From: Kitasatospora sp. GP82
Lineage (GTDB): Bacteria; Actinomycetota; Actinomycetes; Streptomycetales; Streptomycetaceae
Direction: 5' to 3'
Assembly: GCF_029892105.1 (NCBI RefSeq)
Contig: NZ_JARZAJ010000003.1
Location: 186,001 to 250,000, forward strand
DNA length: 64,000 bases
Both the position numbers and the translations under genes were made by a program. The notes under the pieces were generated by a model. It was not told the origin of the DNA and searched no databases. It was given only the letters and a program-made list of their open reading frames with translations. Positions 16,120-24,700 of the stretch are shown in pieces. The number at the start of each line of letters is the position of its first letter. Position 1 is the first letter of the stretch.

Positions 16120-17790
16120 CTATGCCGTGGCCCGTGCCGCCGCGCGGCCGGCGATGCGGCCCGAGAACAGGCAGCCACCGAGGAACGTCCCCTCCAGCGA
16201 GCGGTAGCCGTGCACCCCGCCGCCGCCGAACCCCGACGCCTCCCCGGCCGCGTACACGCCGTCCAGCACCGAGCCGTCCGCGCGCAGCACCCGGGCGGAG
16301 AGGTCGGTTTCGAGGCCGCCGAGCGACTTGCGGGTGAGGATGTTGAGCCGGACGGCGATCAGCGGACCCGCCTTCGGGTCGAGCAGACGGTGCGGCGCCG
16401 CGGTGCGGATCAGCCTGTCGCCGAGGTAGCGGCGGGCGCCGTGGATGGCCGTCACCTGGAGGTCCTTGCTGAACGGGTTGGCCATCTCGCGGTCACGGGC
16501 CTCGATCTCGCGGCGCAACTCGGCCTCGTCGATGAGCGGTTCGCCGGCCCCGGCGGTGTCGACCAGCGCGTTCATGCCCCGGACCAGCCCGGGCAGGGTG
16601 TCGGCGACCACGAAGTCCGCGCCGTTCCGCTTGAACGCCTCGACCGGTCCCGGGGCACCCGACCGCGCCCGGCCCAGCACGTCCCTGATGCTCTTGCCCG
16701 TCAGGTCGGGGTTCTGCTCGGAGCCGGAGAGGGCGAACTCCTTCTCGATGATCTTCTGGGTCAGTACGAACCAGGTGTGGTCATGGCCCGTCGTCATGAT
16801 GTGTTCCAGGGTGCCGAGTGTGTCGAAGCCCGGGAACAGCGGTACGGGCAGCCGCCGTCCGCGGGCGTCCAGCCAGAGCGAGGACGGTCCCGGCAGGATG
16901 CGGATGGCGTGGTCCCGCCAGATCGGGTTCCAGTTCGCTATGCCCTCGGTGTAGTGCCACATCCGGTCGCCGTTGATCAGGTGGCCTCCGGCCGCGCCCG
17001 CGACCTCCAGCATCAGGCCGTCCACATGTGCCGGCACGCCCGAGAGCATCCGCCGCGGCGGCGTGCCGAGCCGGGCGGGCCAGGCCTTGCGCACGAGATC
17101 GTGGTTGCCGCCGATACCGCCGGAGGCGACGATCACCGCCTGCGCACGCAGTTCGAAGGAGCCCGCAACCTCGCGTGAACTCCCCTCCCCGCGAGCGACG
17201 TTGCTCGGCACCAGCAGCTCACCGCTGACGGTGTCGGTCACCCCGGCGGTCGCCGAGAGGCCGGTGACCCGGTGGCGGAAGCGCAGATCCACCCGGCCCC
17301 GGGCCGCCGCCGCCAACACCCGTCCGGCGAACGGCTCCACGACGCCCGGGCCCGTCCCCCAGGTGATGTGGAAGCGGGGCACCGAGTTGCCGGGACCGCT
17401 GGCCAGCAGCCCGCCGCGCTCGGCCCAGCCGACCACCGGGAAGAACCGGATCCCCTGCGCGCGCAGCCAGTTGCGCTTCTCGCCCGCCGCGAAGTCGACG
17501 TACGCCTCGGCCCAGCGACGTGGCCAGTGGTCCTCGGCACGGTCGAAGCCGGCCGTACCGAGCCAGTCCTGCCAGGCCAGTTGGTGCGAGTCGCGGATCC
17601 GCATCCGGCGCTGCTCGGGCGAGTCCACCAGGAAGAGTCCGCCGAAGGACCAGTGCGCCTGACCGCCGAACGAGGCTCTCGGCTCCTGGTCGAGCAGGAT
17701 CACCTTCCGTCCGGCGTCGGCGAGTTCGGCCGTGGCCACCAGGCCGGCCAGACCGGCTCCGATGACGATGACGTCGGCGTCCAGTGCCAT
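16120..17790 (-). CDS. FAD-binding dehydrogenase (KstD/fumarate-reductase flavoprotein family)
   Basis: A 556-residue FAD_binding_2 flavoprotein. The Rossmann dinucleotide fingerprint is VIVIGAGLAGLVATAELADAGRKVILLDQE at residues 6-35, a second nucleotide segment is VIVASGGIGGN, and the C-terminus has the family's GVYAAGEASGFGGGGVHGYRSLEGTFLGGCLFSGRIAG. It belongs with 3-ketosteroid-1-dehydrogenase-like and fumarate-reductase-like flavoproteins often annotated FAD-binding dehydrogenase. GGAGGATC lies before ATG 17790. No steroid genes are nearby, so the substrate is open. Divergent from the secreted lipase gene. Confidence 0.85.
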   Translation of the reverse strand: MALDADVIVIGAGLAGLVATAELADAGRKVILLDQEPRASFGGQAHWSFGGLFLVDSPEQRRMRIRDSHQLAWQDWLGTAGFDRAEDHWPRRWAEAYVDFAAGEKRNWLRAQGIRFFPVVGWAERGGLLASGPGNSVPRFHITWGTGPGVVEPFAGRVLAAAARGRVDLRFRHRVTGLSATAGVTDTVSGELLVPSNVARGEGSSREVAGSFELRAQAVIVASGGIGGNHDLVRKAWPARLGTPPRRMLSGVPAHVDGLMLEVAGAAGGHLINGDRMWHYTEGIANWNPIWRDHAIRILPGPSSLWLDARGRRLPVPLFPGFDTLGTLEHIMTTGHDHTWFVLTQKIIEKEFALSGSEQNPDLTGKSIRDVLGRARSGAPGPVEAFKRNGADFVVADTLPGLVRGMNALVDTAGAGEPLIDEAELRREIEARDREMANPFSKDLQVTAIHGARRYLGDRLIRTAAPHRLLDPKAGPLIAVRLNILTRKSLGGLETDLSARVLRADGSVLDGVYAAGEASGFGGGGVHGYRSLEGTFLGGCLFSGRIAGRAAARATA

Positions 17791-18106
17791 ACGGCGATCC
17801 TCCGGAGGTCGGCGGGGCTGAGCAGGCGGGTGGGGCGAGGTGGTCCGATCCTGCGCCCTGGACCGCCACTGGTCAACCGGCCGGTAACAAGTACTCCGAA
17901 CCTTTCGCTCCACCACGTATCCGAATTAACAATTCGCTCCGTCCCGGAGCGTAATTCCAGGGATATCTGACGCATGCTCAGGATTTGCGCTCGAAATATC
18001 TGGACAACCAGTTAACGCGTCAGTAACTTACTTTGCAGTAGCTCGAAACGGCCGCGGCCCAGGCCACCCCCACCCATCCGCTGTTTCTCTCCCCCAGGAG
18101 GAACCC
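17791..18106. other. divergent intergenic region, A/T-rich core
   Basis: About 316 bp between the flavoprotein gene and the lipase gene. 17900-18030 is the most A/T-rich stretch of this part of the window and contains GTTAAC and CAGTAACTTACT motifs. It probably carries both promoters. I cannot place a defined operator. Confidence 0.5.
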
Positions 18107-19045
18107 GTGCTCCGCCATGCCCTGAAGCGCACATCCACCCTGGTCAGCGGCCTGCTCGCAGCCGCCGCTCTCACCGCTTTCAGCGCCCCCGCCGCCCATG
18201 CGGATTCCGCCGGCAGCGGCATAACCGGCAACTACGTCGCCCTGGGCGACTCCTACGCGGCCGGAGCCGGTGTGCCCGGCCAGTCGGCCGGGCTCTGCCT
18301 GCGATCCGACCACAACTACGGACACCTGGTCGCCGCCACACTCGGCAGCAGCAGCTACACGGACGTGACCTGCGCGGCCGCCAAGATCAAGGCGATTACC
18401 TCGCCCCAGTACGACCTCTTCATCCGGGTCAACGACCCGCAGCTCGACGCCGTCAACGCCGACACCGACCTGGTCACCCTCGGGATGGGCGGCAACGAAC
18501 TCGGCACCTCCGACGCCGGCATCGGCGACGTCATCGCGACCTGCATCGCCGGCGCCGTCGTCAACCCGTTCGGCACCCCGTGCCACGACCACTACGCCCA
18601 CGGACACTGGGACTTGGCCACCTGGTCCTGGCAGTACGGCGACGACACCCTGGTCGGCCGGATCAACGCCGCCGCCCCGCAACTCGCCGACGCCCTGCAG
18701 AAGATCCACGCCAAGGCCCCCAACGCCAAGGTCCTGCTGGTGGGTTACCCCTCCGTCCTCCCCGAGAACGCGCGCAACTGCCTCGGCCGCCAGCCCGTCA
18801 CCACCGGCGACGTCGCCTACCTGCACGGCATCCTCGGGCAGCTCAACACCATGCTCGCCACCACCGCCGCCGCCAACGACGCCACCTACGTCGACACCTT
18901 CACCCCCACCAAGGGCCATGACGCCTGCTCCGACGACCGCTGGATCGAAGGCGCCCTCCCCGGCTCCCCCGCCGTCCCCTTCCACCCCAACGCAACCGGC
19001 GAGCGCGTGATGGCGGATACCGTCCTCACCGCCCTCGGCCGCTGA
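18107..19045 (+). CDS. secreted SGNH/GDSL lipase-esterase
   Basis: A 312-residue exported SGNH hydrolase like the streptomycete extracellular GDSL lipases. A Sec signal peptide (basic LKRTS, hydrophobic core, APAAHA cleavage near residue 32) is followed by block I ALGDSYAAGAG with nucleophile Ser49, block III GMGGNE, and block V PFHPNATGERVM with the catalytic His. Six or more cysteines in the mature part suggest disulfides, typical of the class. GTG 18107 follows AGGAGGAACCC. Followed by a strong hairpin, so it is a single-gene unit. Confidence 0.9.
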   Translation: MLRHALKRTSTLVSGLLAAAALTAFSAPAAHADSAGSGITGNYVALGDSYAAGAGVPGQSAGLCLRSDHNYGHLVAATLGSSSYTDVTCAAAKIKAITSPQYDLFIRVNDPQLDAVNADTDLVTLGMGGNELGTSDAGIGDVIATCIAGAVVNPFGTPCHDHYAHGHWDLATWSWQYGDDTLVGRINAAAPQLADALQKIHAKAPNAKVLLVGYPSVLPENARNCLGRQPVTTGDVAYLHGILGQLNTMLATTAAANDATYVDTFTPTKGHDACSDDRWIEGALPGSPAVPFHPNATGERVMADTVLTALGR

Positions 19046-19061
19046 CCTGCCGTCGGTACGT

Positions 19062-19097
19062 TCGGTGCGGCCGACCTCGCGCGTCAGGCCGCACCGA
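19062..19097. terminator. perfect 11-bp hairpin after the lipase gene
   Basis: TCGGTGCGGCC (19062-19072) pairs with GGCCGCACCGA (19087-19097) over a 14-base loop. Confidence 0.8.
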
Positions 19098-19390
19098 GCA
19101 CCACCGGAGGACAGCGGCCTCTACTTCGTGGGCCGAGCTCGGAACAGCCCTCCCGGCCTCGACCCGACCAGAGGGTGCGCGCCCCAGCGGAGACCGAGGC
19201 GCGCACCCGGCGCAGGACCGTCGTTCAGTCGTGTGGCAACGGGGCCCTGGAGCACGAGGTGAACGCTATGCGCATCGATCCACGCCTCCCGCAAAAGAGC
19301 CGATCCACCAGTTCCTGGCTACGTTTTCGCAGGTAGGCGGCCTAGACCCACTGGCCGGACGGGTGCATGGTGAAACTCCGCGCGAATGCG
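19098..19390. other. non-coding stretch, nothing recognised
   Basis: Between the lipase terminator and the VapB promoter I see no gene with coding character, no RNA gene and no repeat. Confidence 0.5.
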
Positions 19391-19421
19391 GTAGGAATGC
19401 CTTCCTACCATCCGCTACCGT
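19391..19421 (+). promoter_or_regulatory. VapB operator and leaderless -10
   Basis: GTAGGAATGCCTTCCTAC (19391-19408) is a perfect 7-4-7 inverted repeat. TACCGT (19416-19421) is a TANNNT -10 ending six bases before ATG 19428, as in a leaderless transcript. The palindrome covers the -35 area, fitting autorepression. Confidence 0.6.
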
Positions 19422-19427
19422 GGATGC

Positions 19428-19715
19428 ATGACTGCACGGAAACTGTCGATCTCGGTGCCGCCGGAGGTCGAGGAGACGATCAAGGCGGCTGCGGCCGAAG
19501 AAGGCAAGCCCGTGTCCGCCTGGCTGGCCGAGGCCGCTGTCGAGAAGGCTCAGATCGCTGCCCTGCACGCCCAGGGCCGCGCCGCCGCGCGTGAGCTGGT
19601 GGCAGAGTACGAGAGCGAGCACGGCAGACTGCCGGCGGAGTCGAGGCAGCGCGCCCGCCAGTTCCTCATGGAAGCCGGGCTGCTGGACGACGAGCCGTGG
19701 TCGGCGGTCGGGTAG
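19428..19715 (+). CDS. vapB: VapB-like antitoxin (ribbon-helix-helix type)
   Basis: A 95-residue protein starting MTARKLSISVPPEVEETIKAAAAEEGKPVSAWLAEAA, the beta-strand plus two-helix pattern of a ribbon-helix-helix DNA-binding antitoxin, followed by a charged helical tail (ARELVAEYESEHGRLPAESRQRARQFL) that would wrap the toxin. Its TAG shares a base with the GTG of the PIN gene (TAGTG), giving translational coupling. An upstream palindrome and leaderless promoter fit antitoxin-led autoregulation. Assigned from sequence pattern and partner. Confidence 0.8.
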   Translation: MTARKLSISVPPEVEETIKAAAAEEGKPVSAWLAEAAVEKAQIAALHAQGRAAARELVAEYESEHGRLPAESRQRARQFLMEAGLLDDEPWSAVG

Positions 19716-20095
19716 TGCGCACGATCGTCTATGACACCGGCGCCCTGCTGGCCGCCGAGCGCCGCGACCCTGACTTCCTCGCCCTGCACGACGAGCTGAC
19801 CGCCGCGCACATCCGCCCCGTCGTGCCTGTCGTCGTACTTGCCCAAGCGTGGCGCGGCGGACCGCAGCACCAGCTCTCCCGTGTGCTCAAGGGCTGCAAC
19901 ATCCTGGCCGACGACCAGCGCACCGGCCGCGCCGCCGGCATCGCCTGCGGCGCCGCCGGAACCTCGGACGTGGTCGACGCGATCGTCGTCGCCACCGCCG
20001 TCCAGCACCAAGCCGCCGTGGTCACCGGTGACCCCGACGACCTGACCCACCTCGCCGACTCCATCGGCGTCAAGCTCCGGCTCTTCATTGTCTGA
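19715..20095 (+). CDS. vapC: VapC-like PIN-domain toxin
   Basis: A 126-residue PIN-domain protein starting GTG 19715. It begins MRTIVYDTGALLAAERRD, with the first acidic residue in VYDTG; a central VPVVVLAQAWRGG replaces the more usual Glu, and TSDVVDAIVVATA and VVTGDPDDLTHL supply the later Asp residues. It should act as a Mg-dependent endoribonuclease on RNA, blocked by the upstream antitoxin. An ATG-free longer start at 19697 overlaps vapB and is less likely. The gene lies just before a decayed integrase. Confidence 0.8.
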   Translation: MRTIVYDTGALLAAERRDPDFLALHDELTAAHIRPVVPVVVLAQAWRGGPQHQLSRVLKGCNILADDQRTGRAAGIACGAAGTSDVVDAIVVATAVQHQAAVVTGDPDDLTHLADSIGVKLRLFIV

Positions 20096-20327
20096 TTTGC
20101 TGCGGGCGGTCGTCAGGCCCCGAGTGCGGTGACGCAAGGCTGCCGACCGACCCACGCCAGAACACGCAGCCCCACCAGGAACATTGGCCCTGAATCGCCC
20201 TTCCTGATGCGATCCCCCAACATTCCCGATCAGCGCCTACCCAGAGACGCGGATCGGATGCCGACCGATCCCGGCTTCCCGGGCCAGCCCCATGACGCGG
20301 CGTTCCCGCCCCTCGACCCCAGGCGCC

Positions 20328-21401
20328 GTCGGCTCCTACCTGACGTATTGCCTGGCGACCGTCGCCTTGTGAGAGCACCCACATCCGCTGCACCGCCTGC
20401 GTCCAGCTTTACTTGATACCTGGCCTGGGACGGAAGAAGCTCGCCAAGCTCACCGCCAAGAACGTCCGCACCTGGCTCGACCAGCTCCACACCCGCTGCC
20501 AGTGCTGCGCACGCGGCCTCTACGCCGATCGCCACCCGAACGCCCCGGAGGCCGGCCGATCGGCCTCGCCACTGCGCGATCGTGAAGTGCTTCGGCGCGA
20601 CCCTCCGCACTGACACTCGCCTACGTTCACTCCGCCCTGAAGTCCGCCCTGGAGCACGCCGTCCGCGAGGAGGAGATCCCGCGCAACGTCCGCATGGGCA
20701 CACCCCGTCCCCGCCGATTCGAATTCCCCATCGCCAACAAGGCCCGCCAGTTCCTCGCCGCCACCAGCGGTTGCCGACTGCACGCGCTGTTCGAGCTCGC
20801 CCTGCACACCGGGTTCCGCAAGGGCGAACTCCTCGGCCTGCGTTGGGAAAACCTCGACCTGACCGGCGGCACCGCCAGCATCCGCCGCACCCTCCAGCGC
20901 ACCAACACCGGCGGCCTGGTCGCCCTCCCGACGAAGACCCAGAGCTCCGAGCGCCGCATCGCCCTGCCGACCCCTTGCCTGCGCTCACTCGCACGGCACC
21001 GCGACCAGCAGCGCCGGGAACGCGAGACGGCAGGCGAAAGCTGGCAAGACAGGGGCTACGTCTTCACCCGACCCAACGGTGCCCCAATCGAAGGAGCCAC
21101 GCTCACCCGGCACTTCACCGCCCTGCTCCGGGCCACGCTCCGCCGCATCCGCTTCCACGACCTCCGTCACTCGGCGGCGACCCTCCTTCTCGAACAGGGA
21201 ATTGAACTCGTCGTCATCAAAGAACTCCTCGGCCACGCCCATATCGGCGTGACCGCCACCGTGTACGCCCACGTCCGACTCCGCCTCCAGCGCCAAGCCA
21301 TCGACACCCTCGGCGATGCGCTCCGAGCACCCAAGAGCCCTAACGGCCCGCCAAGTGCAGAACCCGTCCGCTGGCGTTGCCGTCAGCGTTGCCGCCAAGA
21401 C
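20328..21401 (+). pseudogene. decayed tyrosine-recombinase integrase
   Basis: Recognisable pieces of one streptomycete integrase lie in three frames. GSYLTYCLATVA (from 20331), then STHIRCTACVQLYLIPGLGRKKLAKLTAKNVRTWLDQL (frame 1), then RHCAIVKCFGATLR (frame 2, about 20560), then LTLAYVHSALKSALEHAVREEEIPRNVR and the catalytic domain (frame 3, to about 21330). The catalytic part retains Arg in HTGFRKGE, HDLRHS, and LGHAHIGVTATVYAHV with its Tyr. At least three frameshifts or small deletions break the N-terminal DNA-binding half. No tRNA attachment site is visible nearby. It is therefore a relic of an integrated element. Confidence 0.8.
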
Positions 21402-21445
21402 GCCGAGAGGCCCCACCGAACCAACTTCCGGTGGGGCCTCTCGGC
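21402..21445. terminator. perfect 17-bp hairpin after the integrase relic
   Basis: 21402-21418 pairs perfectly with 21429-21445 (GCCGAGAGGCCCCACCG stem). It separates the integrase relic from the convergent immunity gene. Confidence 0.85.
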
Positions 21446-21450
21446 ATTAA

Positions 21451-21693
21451 TCAGGAAATCTCTGCCAGCCATTCCCAGTCGCCCGGACGGGCCCGCAGCC
21501 GGTCGAGCGCCTGCTCCAGGCAATCATCAAGACTTGAGGATTCAGCCCGGATAAATCCCTGCTCCCCAAGACCTCTTCCCGACATGACTACCGTCCATGG
21601 CTCACCGCTTTCTGTCATCCTCTCATCATCCACCTTGAGGATTACGGTGACGCCAGAGCGGCCGAGCTTTTCCATAAGCTGCTCGATATTCAT
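21451..21693 (-). CDS. putative immunity protein of the RHS-Fic toxin
   Basis: An 80-residue acidic protein beginning MNIEQLMEKLGRSGVTVILKVDDERM, with a strand-rich middle (PWTVVMSGRGLG) and a C-terminal helix (SSLDDCLEQALDRLRARPGDWEWLAEI). I do not recognise a family. It starts 14 bases after the RHS toxin stop, with a clear AGGAG ribosome site, on the same strand. Position, size, charge and the low-GC character it shares with the toxin tip point to an immunity protein. It has no obvious Fic inhibitory motif (S/T)xxxE(G/N). Function is inference. Confidence 0.65.
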   Translation of the reverse strand: MNIEQLMEKLGRSGVTVILKVDDERMTESGEPWTVVMSGRGLGEQGFIRAESSSLDDCLEQALDRLRARPGDWEWLAEIS

Positions 21694-21707
21694 TGCTTAC
21701 ACTCCTG

Positions 21708-24700
21708 CTAGTAGCCCCTCAAGGCTGACGAGATGTCACCGATGTCGTGTAGCTGACCCTTCCCGACCCTGTCGATGACGCTCCGCAAGTCTTCCGAGGT
21801 CGGACCACTCGTAACCCCGTTGCGCTCCATCAACTGCTCCACGACCGCCTGTGCGGTTCGCTTGTTCCCATTGTTGAACATGTGGCTTCCCGCAATATCG
21901 CGGATAACAACCGCAGACTTGTCCCAGAAGCTGTCGTACCTACTTGCGTTAATCATCGTATTCTCGGGGGAGCCACTCAAGAGCGTTTCTCCGCCAAATC
22001 CACGGTTGATCCCAGTGATTTCATCCGGGGTCACGCCAACCTTGAAACCGCCTAGGCCACACCCAGGCCCAGTGTTGTGAACGAGCACCGGCGTGTTGCC
22101 CGCCAGCACATAGTACGTGTGGAGGCCGCGGATGGTCAGGTTGTACGCCGCCTGGACCTTGCCGAAGTGCTGGGCAGCTGAAACCCGCACCACCCCGCCA
22201 CCTGCATCAAGCAGGGTCATGCCCGGTTCGAGGTCGCTGGCGTCGACCCACCTGTCCTCGCTCGGCGACCAGAACGGGTGGTGATCTGTGGAAGTTATCT
22301 GGCCAAGCCCGTCCGAAAGCGTGAGAGTGGTGAATGCGGCGTCGTCCGGCGTGACGATCGTGGCGTCGACCGCGCGCGCCCCGGATTCGCCGCTGCTTGG
22401 ATCAGCCGCGACGACCTCGTCGCCCACCTTGAGCTCTTCGATCCTCTTGCTGCTTCCATCCGAAAGCAGCACGCGCGTGCCCGCCGGAAAGCTGTTGCAG
22501 GCTCCGCCTGCCTTGGACTGGACAGAGTTGTTCCTTGGCTTGAGCTTGCCTTCCTTCGCCATTGCACGGCCGACGACGGAGTTCTGGAACGAGCCGTCGC
22601 CGACACCTGCGAAGGCATAGTTCTCGAAGTTGTAGTCGAACAGCTGATCCGCAAGGATCTTGTACGCCTCGGAATTACTGCATGAGCTTATCGCCCAGCA
22701 CGCGTTGAGTGAGGCCGCAATATACTGATGGTAATCCTCGCGAGGATCGTACCCAAAGACCGTATGGTTCTTCTGGAGGAGCCGGAGATTGTCATCAGTC
22801 TTCTTGAGAAGCTGCTCTGAGTACGTTGACTTGGGGATTACCACCCCGCCGGGGAGAACCGCATCGTCGGATTTCTGGATGACAACCTCCCAGTCTCCGT
22901 CTCCGTGCGGGATCCAGCTTTCTCTCATGATTTCGCCGTCCGGCGTCCGGCAGGAATCGGCAAATCCTCCGCAGGCGCCGTCAGGGCGCTGGCCACTCGG
23001 GTCGCTGAGGGTGAGAGGGTTGTTGTTGCTGTAGGTGTATCCGGTGAGGGATTGCGGGTCTGTCGCCGCCAGGATGGGGTCGACGCTGATGAAGCGTCCG
23101 GTGGTGGGATCGTAGTCGCGGGCTCCCAGGTGGGTAAGGCCGGTGGGTTCGCTGGTGCCACCGAGGAAGCCCCGGTTTCCGGACCAGGTGGACGGTGCCT
23201 TGCCGCGGGTGTCGCCGAACGGGGTGGTGCGGCGTTGGTTGAGGGTGCCGGTCGTGGCGTCGATGTCGAGTTCGGCGGTGCCGTGGTGGTCGGCGACCTG
23301 GAAGGTGACCTTGTTGTCGTCGGTGCGGACTGCGGTGGCAAGTCCGAGGGGGATGTAGCGGGTGGCCGATGCCTTGCCGGCGCCCTTGAGGAGCTTGACT
23401 TCGGTGTTGCCGAGGTAGAGCGTCCAACTCTCGGTCGCCGGGTTGGCGGTGTCGAGGGCGTGGGTGATGAGGCGGTTGCCGTCTGCGTCGTAGAGGTTGT
23501 CGGTGGTCTTGCTGGTAGTCGTGATGCTCGTGCCGGTGGTCGTCTTGACGGTGTCCGCGACCTTTGCCAGGCGCCCCTCGGAGTTCCAGGTCAGGACTTG
23601 GTCGCTGGACTGGGCGGCGGTGGGCTGGAGGTGACGGGCCGTGGTGTTGCCGGAGGTGTCGTAGGAGTACGACTGGACGACCGGCGTTCCGAGTGCTCCG
23701 GTGACCTTGCTGGTGCTGGCCAGGGAGTGCGGGCGCGCGGCCGTGGCGACTGGGTAGGTGTAGGTGGTCCTGGCGTCCAGGGCAGCGTTGCCGATGGGGT
23801 CGTGCTGGGTCTCGGTGGCCCGGGTGCCGTTGGTGTTGTAGGTGTAGCTGCTCCAGTAAGGGGCGGGTCCACCAAGCGACGCACCGTCAGGGGCGGTGGG
23901 GCAGGACAAGCCCTTGGGGGTGAACGCCTCGGCGAGACGGGTGAGGTAGTCGTACTGGTAGCACTGCCGGTCGGTGCCGGTGCCGGATGTGTCGGTCAGT
24001 GAGGTGACGTTGCCGACCTGGTCGTAGGTGTAGACGGCGGCACGAGCCGGGGTGGAGATGCCGTACTGGTCGGTGCGGCTGGAGGCGAGGCGCTGAGTGC
24101 CCCACTCATAGTCGTTGGTGACGTAGATGTCCTTGCCTGCAGTGCCGTTGGAGAACGTGGCCTGCAGGGGCTTGCCGGTCAGGCTGTACTTCTGGTCGGT
24201 CAGGTAGGGGATCTGGCCACTGCCTGTCGCGGCAGTCACGCGATGGAGGTTGTCGTAGGTGAACACGACTGCCTCCGTGGCGAGTCCACCCGCCGGTGTG
24301 AGGCTCATTCCTGTGGGCAGGCCGTCGAAGCGGTAGCTGGTGGCGCTGATGTAGTCCCCGGCGAGGGCCTCCTGCCCCGGAACGGACGGGACGGTGACAG
24401 TGGTGCGCTCGGGCCTGCCGAGTTGGTCGTAGAAGGAGTAGCTGGTCTTGTACTGGTAGGTGGTACCGGAGAGAGTGACGTAGCGGGTGGAGGAGTTGAG
24501 CAGGCCCTTGTTACCGGCAGGGTCCCAGTCGCGCGAGGTCAGCAGGGTTCCGGTGGCCGAGGTGTCCCGGGTTTCGAGAACCCGGCCGATGTTGTCGTAC
24601 ACGGTGGCGACGGTCTTGCCGCGCCCGTCGGTGACGGTGGTCGCTTCGCTTCGGTCGTTGTAGGTCTTGGAGGTGGTTCCGGAGTCGGGGTCGACGGCCT

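Noticed and set aside
16120..17790. Steroid catabolism cluster around the KstD-like gene
   Set aside because: No other steroid-degradation gene is near, so the family name does not give the pathway.
19046..19427. Short plus-strand frames before vapB
   Set aside because: Arg/Pro-rich shadow frames with no starts in good context; the region carries a terminator and the VapB promoter.
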